A DNA stretch of 64,000 nt, from assembly GCF_963973895.1 (NCBI RefSeq), contig NZ_CAXBBF010000001.1; one strand, given 5' to 3'. Shown here piece after piece: positions 28,248 to 35,000 of this stretch (positions are counted from its first letter, which is position 1; each line of letters opens with the position of its first letter). This DNA is from Porticoccus sp950063125. GTDB lineage: Bacteria; Pseudomonadota; Gammaproteobacteria; Pseudomonadales; Porticoccaceae. Made by a program: the position numbers and the translations under genes. The notes below the pieces were generated by a model. That model was not told the origin of the DNA. It searched no databases and saw only the letters and a list, made by a program, of their open reading frames with translations.

Positions 28248-29249
28248 TTAGCGGAGAATTGCCTGTTTGTCCCAGCTGATACGTTTCTGAAGGAGCAGCA
28301 TGAGGCGATCCAGCAGAAAACCGATCAGTCCAATGGTCACCACAGCCACCATGATGCGACCCAGCGAATCCGATGAGCCATTCTGAAACTCATCCCAGAT
28401 AAATTTTCCCAAACCGGGGTTCTGGGCCAGCATCTCGGCGGCAATCAATACCATCCAGCCAGTGGCCAGGGATAACCGCATACCGGTGAAAATCATGGGT
28501 ATGGCGGAAGGGATAACAATTTTTTGGACGTGCACCAGCGAAGGCAGTTGCAGAACCCGGCTGACGTTGACTAGGTCGCGATCGATACTGGTGACGCCCA
28601 CCGTAGTGTTGATCACGGTGGGCCAAAGGCAACAGAGGGCCACAGTAAATGCGGAGGTCAGAAAGGCCTTTTCAAACATGGGGTCATCGGTGACATAAAG
28701 GGCCGATACCACCATCGTCACTAGCGGTAGCCATGCCAGGGGTGAGACCGGCTTGAATGTCTGAATGATCGGGTTCACCGACTGGTACACCTTTTCGCTC
28801 AAGCCGCAGACGATGCCCAGCGGCACCGCAATCACTGTGGCGATCAGAAACCCGAAAGACACGGTATAGAGGCTGGTTATCACCTGATCCAGGAAGGTGG
28901 CTTTACCGGTATAGCTGCGAATTTTTACTTCCGCATCGGGATTCTGGGCCAGCCGTTTGGCATTTCTATCCTCTTGCCGCTGGTAGAATGCGGCTGCTTT
29001 TTCCCGCTCCCGTTGGTGCTCGGCCAGCAAGCCTTTGGATTGCTCCCAGACTTGCACCGGTCCCGGAAATTGCCCCAGTGAGGTATCGATATTGTTGGCG
29101 ACACCCTGCCAGAGCATTAAAAAAATCAGGATGCCAGCAAGAGGGAGGGCGAGGGTTTTACCCACTGTGCGGGCAATACTGCTCAGTTGTGAGATAGAGA
29201 AGCGGGCGATTCCCTGTTCATTCCTGAAAATAGCAGCAAGGTCAGTCAT
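28248..29249 (-). CDS. nrtB: Nitrate ABC transporter permease (NrtB type)
   Basis: A 333-residue inner-membrane permease with about six helices. The first helix (about 35-52) is followed by a charged ~60-residue periplasmic stretch rich in E, R, K and Q (EHQREREKAAAFYQRQ), which is seen in proteobacterial NrtB-like permeases. The core carries the motif PVSPLAWLPLVTMV, and the EAA-type loop NVSRVLQLPSLVHVQKIVIPSA contacts the ATPase. It belongs to the TauC/NrtB/SsuC group; its nitrate role follows from the neighbouring nrtA and nas genes. Confidence 0.92.
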   Translation of the reverse strand: MTDLAAIFRNEQGIARFSISQLSSIARTVGKTLALPLAGILIFLMLWQGVANNIDTSLGQFPGPVQVWEQSKGLLAEHQREREKAAAFYQRQEDRNAKRLAQNPDAEVKIRSYTGKATFLDQVITSLYTVSFGFLIATVIAVPLGIVCGLSEKVYQSVNPIIQTFKPVSPLAWLPLVTMVVSALYVTDDPMFEKAFLTSAFTVALCCLWPTVINTTVGVTSIDRDLVNVSRVLQLPSLVHVQKIVIPSAIPMIFTGMRLSLATGWMVLIAAEMLAQNPGLGKFIWDEFQNGSSDSLGRIMVAVVTIGLIGFLLDRLMLLLQKRISWDKQAILR

Positions 29250-29320
29250 GTAATAGATCCTTCGGTGGCTAATGGGCAGCCTTGACTGCCCGTGCTTTAC
29301 TTAAGATTTAGCGTTGCCCA

Positions 29321-30712
29321 TCAGAGCGTTTCGTCTTTCAGACCAATGGAAAATTTTTCCAGGTAGGCGTTGGGCTGCGTGCCATCGAACGTGATGTTGT
29401 CGATAAACTCTGATTGAGGCGGTTTGAAACCGGATTCGCTGTCCAGGTCCGGAAAATCCTCCGCAGACATCAGTCCTTCGGCAATCAATGCCTTGGCTGC
29501 GGTGGCATAGATGTCTGGGAGATAGACTTTCCTGGCGGTCTCGAAATACCACTCATCGCTTTTGGGCTCGGCAATCTGTCCCCAGCGGCGCATCTGGGTT
29601 AAATACCAGACGGCATCGGAGTAATAGGGGTAAGTGGCAAAATAACGGAAGAACACGTTGAAGTCGGGTACGTCGCGTTTGTCACCCTTCTCGTATTCAA
29701 AGGTTCCCGTCATGCTGTTGGCAATAACTTCATAATCCGCGCCGACGTATTCCGAACGGGAGAGGATTTCAACGGCTTCAGGGCGGTTGACATTGTTGTT
29801 TTCATCCAGCCACTTGGCGGCACGGAGCATGGCCTTGACCAGGCGGGCGGTGGTGTTCGGGTACTTCTCGGTAAACTCCTTGGTCATGCCAAAGACTTTT
29901 TCCGGGTTGTTTTTCCAGATCTCATAATCCGTGATCACTGGAACCCCGATACCCATGAATACCGCTTGCTGGTTCCAGGGCTCGCCGACGCAGTAGCCGT
30001 GAATAGTGCCAGCCTCCAGGGTGGCGGGCATCTGAGGTGGAGGTGTGACAGACAGCAGGGCTTCGGCGTTGATATTGCCGCTGGTATCGCCCTTGTGTGG
30101 TGCGTAGAAGCCGGGATGAATACCGCCGGCCGCCAGCCAGTAGCGCAACTCGTAGTTGTGCGTGGAGACCGGAAAAACCATGCCCATTTTAAATGGCGTG
30201 CCCTGCGCCCGCATTTGATCGACCACCGGCTTCAGATAGTCGGCTTTGATCGGGTGGACCGGTTTGCCCTCAGCCATCGGTACGTGGGCTTTCATTTTCT
30301 CCCAGACAGCATTGGAAACGGTAATACCGTTTCCGTTGAGGTCCATACTGAACGGCGTAACGATGTGGGCTTTGGTGCCAAAGCCAATGGTGGCCGCCAG
30401 GGGCTGACCGGCGAGCATGTGGGCGCCATCAAGTTTGCCGTCGATAACCCCATCCAACAGCACTTTCCAGTTAGCCTGTGCCTCAATGGTGACGTAGAGT
30501 CCCTCATCCTCGAAATAGCCATTTTCGTAGGCGATAGCGATAGGTGCCATGTCCGTCAGCTTGATAAAGCCAAACTTGAGCTCGTCCTTTTCAGGCGGTC
30601 CCAGTTCGGCGTGTGCCCAACTGCCCATGACCAAAAAGGACAGGGTCAACAGGATCCATTGTGGAAATTTCAGTCTTTTCTGTACCAGGGAGTCTTGAAA
30701 ATTGCTGTTCAT
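29321..30712 (-). CDS. nrtA: Nitrate-binding periplasmic protein (NrtA type)
   Basis: A 463-residue CmpA/NrtA-family solute-binding protein. The N-terminus has a basic stretch and a hydrophobic core (PQWILLTLSFLVMGSWAHA) with likely cleavage after AHA near residue 35. Family motifs are FGFIKLTDMAPIAIAYENG, LDGAHMLAGQPLAATIG, DLNGNGITVSNAVWEK and HGYCVGEPWNQQAV. It is the first gene of the operon nrtA-nrtB-nrtD-flavoprotein-nirB-nirD-nasA. Its 5' leader holds an ANTAR-type attenuator and a sigma-54-like promoter (separate entries). Confidence 0.95.
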   Translation of the reverse strand: MNSNFQDSLVQKRLKFPQWILLTLSFLVMGSWAHAELGPPEKDELKFGFIKLTDMAPIAIAYENGYFEDEGLYVTIEAQANWKVLLDGVIDGKLDGAHMLAGQPLAATIGFGTKAHIVTPFSMDLNGNGITVSNAVWEKMKAHVPMAEGKPVHPIKADYLKPVVDQMRAQGTPFKMGMVFPVSTHNYELRYWLAAGGIHPGFYAPHKGDTSGNINAEALLSVTPPPQMPATLEAGTIHGYCVGEPWNQQAVFMGIGVPVITDYEIWKNNPEKVFGMTKEFTEKYPNTTARLVKAMLRAAKWLDENNNVNRPEAVEILSRSEYVGADYEVIANSMTGTFEYEKGDKRDVPDFNVFFRYFATYPYYSDAVWYLTQMRRWGQIAEPKSDEWYFETARKVYLPDIYATAAKALIAEGLMSAEDFPDLDSESGFKPPQSEFIDNITFDGTQPNAYLEKFSIGLKDETL

Positions 30713-30747
30713 TTAACGGCTACCTCAACTGTGAATGTCACTTGCAT

Positions 30748-30786
30748 AAAAAAAGCCCACCTGCAGGTTTTATGTGCAGGGGGCTT
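30748..30786 (-). terminator. Attenuator terminator in the nrtA leader
   Basis: On the minus strand the RNA reads AAGCCC-CCTGC, a loop of about 11 bases, GCAGG-U-GGGC, then a run of seven U. It is a strong intrinsic terminator placed 36 bases before the nrtA start codon, so by default it would stop transcription before the operon. Its 5' arm shares GCCC with the hairpin at 30781-30794, so only one of the two structures can form. Confidence 0.85.
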
Positions 30787-30794
30787 CATTGCCC
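30781..30794 (-). promoter_or_regulatory. ANTAR-type hexaloop hairpin (NasT target) in the nrtA leader
   Basis: The RNA is GGGC-AAUGAA-GCCC: a 4-bp stem with a six-base loop that has A at position 1 and G at position 4, the two bases required in known ANTAR protein targets. It overlaps the following terminator, the arrangement needed for NasT binding to prevent termination. A second hairpin just upstream (ATACCGG-TCCA-CTGGTAT on the RNA strand, 30795-30815 region) takes the place of the usual first ANTAR hairpin, but its loop does not show A1/G4. Confidence 0.75.
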
Positions 30795-30848
30795 TTAATA
30801 CCAGTGGACCGGTATCAATCGGTGCGTTATTGGTGTCTTAACTATCAG

Positions 30849-30868
30849 GCATACAAAATATATGCCAA
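30849..30868 (-). promoter_or_regulatory. Sigma-54-like promoter of the nitrate operon
   Basis: The minus strand reads TTGGCATATATTTTGTATGC. GG and GT are separated by 10 bases, against the consensus GG-N10-GC, so there is one mismatch at the -12 element. The start would fall near 30843, giving a leader that contains both hairpins. Sigma-54 control fits nitrogen regulation and the upstream NtrC-like sites. The same bases form a 6-bp inverted repeat (GGCATA/TATGCC), so another use is possible. Confidence 0.5.
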
Positions 30869-30929
30869 ATAATAAAGTCGGCAAAAACAGGATGTTGAGA
30901 CGAGCGGGGAGGGAGTAGCCGGGCCGTCG

Positions 30930-30974
30930 GCACAATTCTGGGGCGCTTTTCAGTCGAGTTGCACCAAGAGGTGA
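30930..30974. promoter_or_regulatory. Two NtrC-like enhancer sites
   Basis: Site 1 (30930-30944) is GCAC-N7-GGGC, one mismatch from the NtrC core GCAC-N7-GTGC. Site 2 (about 30960-30974) is GCACC-AAGA-GGTGA, a near match whose spacer is one base shorter than consensus. They lie about 85-130 bases upstream of the predicted sigma-54 start, the usual enhancer distance. Confidence 0.5.
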
Positions 30975-31001
30975 CTTTGGGCCTGGTTGTTGCGGGGAGG
31001 G

Positions 31002-32225
31002 TTAGTCGTTGCGATTTTTTTGCAGCACCTGGGGAGATACCATCAGATCGCTACCCAATTTAATCTGATCATTAAACCAATAGGGTTCAGCATGGGACCC
31101 TTCACTCTTGTGGTCCTGATCCGGTGTGGGGTAACCCAGCAACCGGGCAGCTTCTCGGTATAAATCCGTCCGGAAACACTGTTGCGTGATAGACACTATT
31201 TTTTCGCGATCGAAAACCTTGCCCAGCAGCGGTTCACAGTGATGCAGAAGAAATTCCGCTTGGGATCGCCATGGAAAACCGGCATTGTAACTGGCGAAAA
31301 CGTGGAAATTCGGATGGTGTTCAGCCGCACATCCGCGGTCATACACCAGATTGCCGATCAGTGATGGCCGCAAATAGTTGGTGGGCAAATCCAGATAATC
31401 CCGGCGAGTCAACATTTGCACAGTGGCTTCACGGTTGTCCATATCGGCGAGCCACTGACAGGCCTCCATCAATGCCAACCGCAACCGAAGGTGAGTGGCG
31501 GGATTGCGGGTATGCCATTCCTCCATGACACCCAGTACTTTTTCCGGTGCATTGTTCCAGACGTGGAATCCCGTGGTAGCCAGTACCCCGACGCCATATT
31601 CCACCGCGATACTGTTCCAGGGTTCGCCGGCACAGAAACCGTCGATAACGCCCTGAGCGAGGCTATCCACCATCTGTTCCGGTGGCAGCACGATTACCCT
31701 GACATCGCGATCCGGATCAATACCGCCCGCCTCGAGGCACATACGAAGCAATTGTGTGTGCGTGGAGAAAGAGTGGACAGTAGCGAGGGTGATTGTCTGG
31801 TTGCTGGGCTGTTTATCCAATACTTTTTTGAGCGCCCTGGCACTTGCCAGGGGTTGGTTAGGCTGCAGGGGAATGTCTGACTGATTGACCATTTGTTCCC
31901 ATAGGGGGCGGGACAGGGTAATCCCGTTACCATTGAGCGATAGCACTAACCCAGTGACAATCGGCGCGCGTATCCCCGCAGCCCCCAGCGTTGTCACCAG
32001 CGGCATGGGTGCCAGCATCTGACAGGCGTCAAAATTCCCGGCGATCAGTTTATCGCGGATATTGGCCCAAGAGACCTCCCTGCAAAGCGTCACATCCAGG
32101 CCGTATTTGGCAAAAAGCCCCAGTTCCTGGGCGATGATCAACGGCGCGCTGTCACTCAGTCGCATATAGCCGATGTTAAGATTCTGCCGTTCGCCGGTTG
32201 GTAATTTATGGATAGTTGTCTGCAT
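31002..32225 (-). CDS. nasS: Nitrate/nitrite sensor NasS (cytoplasmic NrtA-like protein)
   Basis: A 407-residue protein of the CmpA/NrtA binding-protein family without a signal peptide, hence cytoplasmic. Matching motifs are IGYMRLSDSAPLIIAQELG, FDACQMLAPMPLVTTLG, SLNGNGITLSRPLWEQM and DGFCAGEPWNSIAVEYG. In the NasS-NasT pair, NasS holds NasT inactive until it binds nitrate or nitrite, then releases it to act as an antiterminator. It begins 2 bases after nasT and ends 289 bases before nrtA, all on the minus strand. Confidence 0.93.
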   Translation of the reverse strand: MQTTIHKLPTGERQNLNIGYMRLSDSAPLIIAQELGLFAKYGLDVTLCREVSWANIRDKLIAGNFDACQMLAPMPLVTTLGAAGIRAPIVTGLVLSLNGNGITLSRPLWEQMVNQSDIPLQPNQPLASARALKKVLDKQPSNQTITLATVHSFSTHTQLLRMCLEAGGIDPDRDVRVIVLPPEQMVDSLAQGVIDGFCAGEPWNSIAVEYGVGVLATTGFHVWNNAPEKVLGVMEEWHTRNPATHLRLRLALMEACQWLADMDNREATVQMLTRRDYLDLPTNYLRPSLIGNLVYDRGCAAEHHPNFHVFASYNAGFPWRSQAEFLLHHCEPLLGKVFDREKIVSITQQCFRTDLYREAARLLGYPTPDQDHKSEGSHAEPYWFNDQIKLGSDLMVSPQVLQKNRND

Positions 32226-32227
32226 GA

Positions 32228-32839
32228 TTATCTCGCGCTGCCACTGGGCTTTCCCAGAATATTAATCACTGACCGAGCCGCCTCGGGCAAACTCTGGTTG
32301 GTGTCCATCGAGAGTGACCGCAAGGTTTTGTGTGCCTTGTCTTCGCTGATGCCGCGTTGAGCCATCAGCAGTTGTTTTGCCTCTTCTATTACAGACTGAC
32401 TGGCAAGCTTGGTGCGTGCGTCATCCAGGGCCCTGCGCAGGGACTGGTAGGACTTGAACTGGGCAATGGCCAGATCAATAACCGGTTTGACGCGGTCCGG
32501 GTTCAGCTCATCCATCAGGTAGGCGGTCACTCCGGCGTCCACGGCCTGTTCGATAAAAGCGGGATCTTCCTCATGGGAAAACATGACTACCGGTCGCGGA
32601 TTGTGGTGGTTGACCACCGAGAGACTTTCCAGCACATCACGACCGGGCGACTGAATGTCGATCAATACCAGATCTGGCTGATGCTGTTCGATCTGGAACA
32701 GTAATCCGGTCGCCGATGGCAGCCGCGAAATGACTTCAAAACCGGAATCCCGAAGTTTTTCTTCGACACTGGCAGATCGTTCGGCATGATCATCGACCAG
32801 CATGATACGAATGGGGTCCCTGGCTGAAGGTGGTGTCAT
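32228..32839 (-). CDS. nasT: ANTAR antitermination regulator NasT
   Basis: A 203-residue two-domain regulator. The N-terminal receiver-like domain (1-120) has D16/D17 in MLVDDHAE and the acceptor-position D61 in LVLIDIQSPGRD. The C-terminal ANTAR domain (about 130-195) has the hallmark SQSVIEEAKQLLMAQRGISE and the helical repeat following. ANTAR proteins bind paired RNA hairpins with hexaloops and prevent terminator formation. Two such targets lie in this window, before nrtA and before the porin gene. It sits directly upstream of nasS and probably shares its transcript. Confidence 0.95.
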   Translation of the reverse strand: MTPPSARDPIRIMLVDDHAERSASVEEKLRDSGFEVISRLPSATGLLFQIEQHQPDLVLIDIQSPGRDVLESLSVVNHHNPRPVVMFSHEEDPAFIEQAVDAGVTAYLMDELNPDRVKPVIDLAIAQFKSYQSLRRALDDARTKLASQSVIEEAKQLLMAQRGISEDKAHKTLRSLSMDTNQSLPEAARSVINILGKPSGSAR

Positions 32840-32887
32840 GGGGCTCGATTTGAAGTAATTCGTTGGAAGGATAGGTTTAAAAGTGCG

Positions 32888-32926
32888 AAAAAATCAGTGG
32901 CAGTCGAATCATAGCCTGCCACTGAT
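32888..32926 (-). terminator. Intrinsic terminator after the porin gene
   Basis: The minus-strand RNA has a perfect 11-bp stem (ATCAGTGGCAG with CTGCCACTGAT; 32893-32903 and 32916-32926), a 12-base loop and a U-run. It lies 27 bases past the porin stop and about 50 bases before the nasT start, separating the two transcripts. Confidence 0.85.
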
Positions 32927-32952
32927 AGAGATGCCACGATGATGCTCGGGGA

Positions 32953-34161
32953 TCAGAACTTCACATTGACTGAAAACCAGATTTTGTCGGTGTCCTGGGA
33001 AAATTCATCGGCATCGTATTTGGCGTACTTCAGCTCAACGCCAACGTATTTGTTGATCGGGTAGCTTGCCACGGCATTATATTCCTCGCCATAGTCGGCG
33101 CTGCCCTCATCGGCGGAATAGTCGTGGTAGAAAAAGGCCAGATTGGTTTTGCCAACGCTGCCGGTCATCTTGAAGTAAATGTCCTCAATACCATCGGCAG
33201 GTGTGACCAGAAACTGATCCGCCCAGCCCTGAAACTTGTGCAGAGTGGCGAGGGGCGTGCCGAAGGCTTTCATCCCGTCATCACTGCCCAGTAACTCATA
33301 ACCGATGCCCAGACCGATACCTTTGATTTTTGTACCAATCTCGGCCATGTAGTAGTCGGCGTCGTAATCAATGGGTCCATCGGCATAATCGGTCTGGCTG
33401 GCGGCACTGGCTGCCAGGGTGATGGGGCCAACGGCACCACTGTACTCAATACCATAGGTCTGCGATGAATTGGCCGCTGCATTGTCAAAATCCAGCAGAT
33501 AGGCAAAGGCGGCCAGCTTGTGACCTTCAAATGGCGAAAATGAAAGGTAAAGCGCATGTGAGTCAGAGTCGTAGCGACGCGGTTGTGCGCCACCCGTATC
33601 GGGCCCGAAAATTCGGTTTACATCCCAGATATAGCTGTAATCCAATGTGACGGGCCCGATGGGCAATTGAACCCGTACAGAGTCATAGGTCTGTTCGTTC
33701 TGGCGCCAACCCACACCACCGACAAATCGCTGGCCGGAATGGAGAATGCGCTGGCGGCCGGCTGTACCGGTAAAGCCATCTTGCTGATACTTGAGATAGA
33801 CCTGATTGATATCGGTGCCATCCGGATCAGCAACGATGGGATATTCACCGACTTTCCCGTTGGAGGGTGTCGCGTAGTTTTCGCCACCAATGTGGCTTAC
33901 GTCATCGACTTCCAGTAAGCCGGAAAAGCCATGATAGCTGGCCGAAGTCCAGGTTATACGAGACTTGAGTGTGGATGCATTGGCATTCTTTTCGGCATTT
34001 TCATCATCCACATGCTCAAATCGATAACGAAAAGTAAAACTGGTATCACTCTTGGTGAATATTTCTGAAAAACTGGTGGCTTCTTCAGCACTTGCCATCA
34101 GCAAAGGGTGGAGGCCAAACAGTAATGCAAAAGCTGAAAGTCGAACAGATCTCGGTTTCAT
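32953..34161 (-). CDS. Outer-membrane beta-barrel porin, likely nitrate-inducible
   Basis: A 402-residue outer-membrane protein. The signal peptide MKPRSVRLSAFALLFGLHPLLMASA is cleaved before EEA, near residue 25. The body shows the alternating beta-strand pattern of a barrel and ends with the C-terminal strand KIWFSVNVKF, whose terminal Phe is the outer-membrane insertion signal. It resembles the alginate-export/porin-like group in its aromatic, Asp/Gly-rich strands, but I cannot name the family firmly. ATG 34161 follows GAGGAATTTCAC; the longer frame to 34239 runs into the leader. Its leader has the same attenuator and sigma-54 promoter as the nrtA operon, so it likely lets nitrate cross the outer membrane. 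Confidence 0.8.
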   Translation of the reverse strand: MKPRSVRLSAFALLFGLHPLLMASAEEATSFSEIFTKSDTSFTFRYRFEHVDDENAEKNANASTLKSRITWTSASYHGFSGLLEVDDVSHIGGENYATPSNGKVGEYPIVADPDGTDINQVYLKYQQDGFTGTAGRQRILHSGQRFVGGVGWRQNEQTYDSVRVQLPIGPVTLDYSYIWDVNRIFGPDTGGAQPRRYDSDSHALYLSFSPFEGHKLAAFAYLLDFDNAAANSSQTYGIEYSGAVGPITLAASAASQTDYADGPIDYDADYYMAEIGTKIKGIGLGIGYELLGSDDGMKAFGTPLATLHKFQGWADQFLVTPADGIEDIYFKMTGSVGKTNLAFFYHDYSADEGSADYGEEYNAVASYPINKYVGVELKYAKYDADEFSQDTDKIWFSVNVKF

Positions 34162-34197
34162 GTGAAATTCCTCGAGTTTGTTTTCCCCAAAACAAAA

Positions 34198-34236
34198 ATA
34201 AAAAAAGCCCGTACGCAGGATGGCGCGCACGGGCTT
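34198..34236 (-). terminator. Attenuator terminator in the porin leader
   Basis: The minus-strand RNA has GCCCGT-G-GCG, loop, CGC-A-ACGGGC-type arms (34207-34216 and 34225-34234, one mismatch) followed by about nine U/A-rich bases including UUUUUUU. It sits 36 bases before the porin start codon, the same distance as in the nrtA leader, and its 5' arm shares GCCC with the hexaloop hairpin. Confidence 0.85.
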
Positions 34237-34244
34237 CATTACCC
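34231..34244 (-). promoter_or_regulatory. ANTAR-type hexaloop hairpin (second NasT target) in the porin leader
   Basis: The RNA is GGGU-AAUGAA-GCCC: a 4-bp stem (one G-U pair) with a loop identical to that of the nrtA leader, carrying A1 and G4. It overlaps the 5' arm of the terminator. The ten bases AATGAAGCCC are identical in the two leaders while flanking bases differ, which suggests functional conservation. No convincing first hairpin is visible upstream. Confidence 0.75.
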
Positions 34245-34270
34245 AGTAGGATGTAGTGTCAAAAAGTTAC

Positions 34271-34288
34271 AAGCATAACCCGTGCCAT
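34271..34288 (-). promoter_or_regulatory. Sigma-54 promoter of the porin gene
   Basis: The minus strand reads ATGGCACGGGTTATGCTT. This has TGGCACG at -24 and TGC at -12 with the exact GG-N10-GC spacing. The start would lie about 12 bases downstream, giving a leader of about 18 bases before the hexaloop hairpin. A GCACCAAA half-site resembling NtrC DNA is about 85 bases upstream (34367-34376). Confidence 0.75.
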
Positions 34289-34508
34289 ATATTTAATAAT
34301 GGCTGTTTTAGTTGTTATGGGTGGCCTGTAGGGCATCAGGTGGGAAATTTTTGTTTGAATTTGGTGCGATAAAAAAACGAGTGCGGAGTAATTTGGGGCA
34401 AAAAAGTATTTAGCTAATAGCAACAGCGAAGGATTTGGTGGGCATGAAACATACGGGCATGTCTACCATGGGTGAGGCGTGGTCGACTTAACGATGATGC
34501 GGTATATA

Positions 34509-34539
34509 ACAGCCCCGGTCATTTGATAACCGGGGCTGT
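34509..34539. terminator. Hairpin between the EF-hand gene and the porin leader
   Basis: A perfect 11-bp inverted repeat ACAGCCCCGGT/ACCGGGGCTGT (34509-34519 and 34529-34539) lies 16 bases past the EF-hand stop. No U-run follows on the minus strand, so it is a weak terminator or a transcript-end stabiliser. The rest of 34289-34508 shows only AT-rich DNA likely used for regulation. Confidence 0.5.
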
Positions 34540-34554
34540 CAGGTATTGTTAATC

Positions 34555-34884
34555 CTATTTATCGGCTTTATTGCAATGCAGGCGACGTTTTTCCTTCCAT
34601 TCTGCTTTCATTCGCTTCTTGGCTTCCATCGCTTCGGTTTTGCTCACCAACCCATTGCCATCTGCATCCATCGCGTTGAAGTGGGCCATGCGTTTTTCCA
34701 TTTTTTTCCGGAGGCCCGCTTCATACTCTGCTCTTGATATATTGCCGTCCTGGTCAGTATCCATATTTTGAAACATGGAACCGGTATAACTTTTTCTATC
34801 GCCGGGCTGATCGGATTTTGTTGTTGTCTCGGCGAAGCTGGATGTGGCGAGAACAATGCCCGCCAGTAACAGTAGTCGTCGCAT
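34555..34884 (-). CDS. Small exported EF-hand protein
   Basis: A 109-residue protein with a signal peptide (MRRLLLLAGIVLATSSFAE, cleavage near residue 18). It has two EF-hand calcium loops in standard 12-residue spacing: D42-E53 (DTDQDGNISRAE) and D73-E84 (DADGNGLVSKTE), with Asp, Asp/Asn and Glu at the coordinating positions. The C-terminal part is strongly basic (KKRMKAEWKEKRR). It should be a periplasmic calcium-binding protein; no partner is evident nearby. Confidence 0.85.
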   Translation of the reverse strand: MRRLLLLAGIVLATSSFAETTTKSDQPGDRKSYTGSMFQNMDTDQDGNISRAEYEAGLRKKMEKRMAHFNAMDADGNGLVSKTEAMEAKKRMKAEWKEKRRLHCNKADK

Positions 34885-35000
34885 GGTATTTCCTCATTGG
34901 TGATTAAAGACGTGATGCTTTTAACGCCAGAATAAGGATTCGGTTGACCTGCGCGCTGTATAAATTTTGAAGAAAGGGTTTCGTCGGTACAACAACATGC

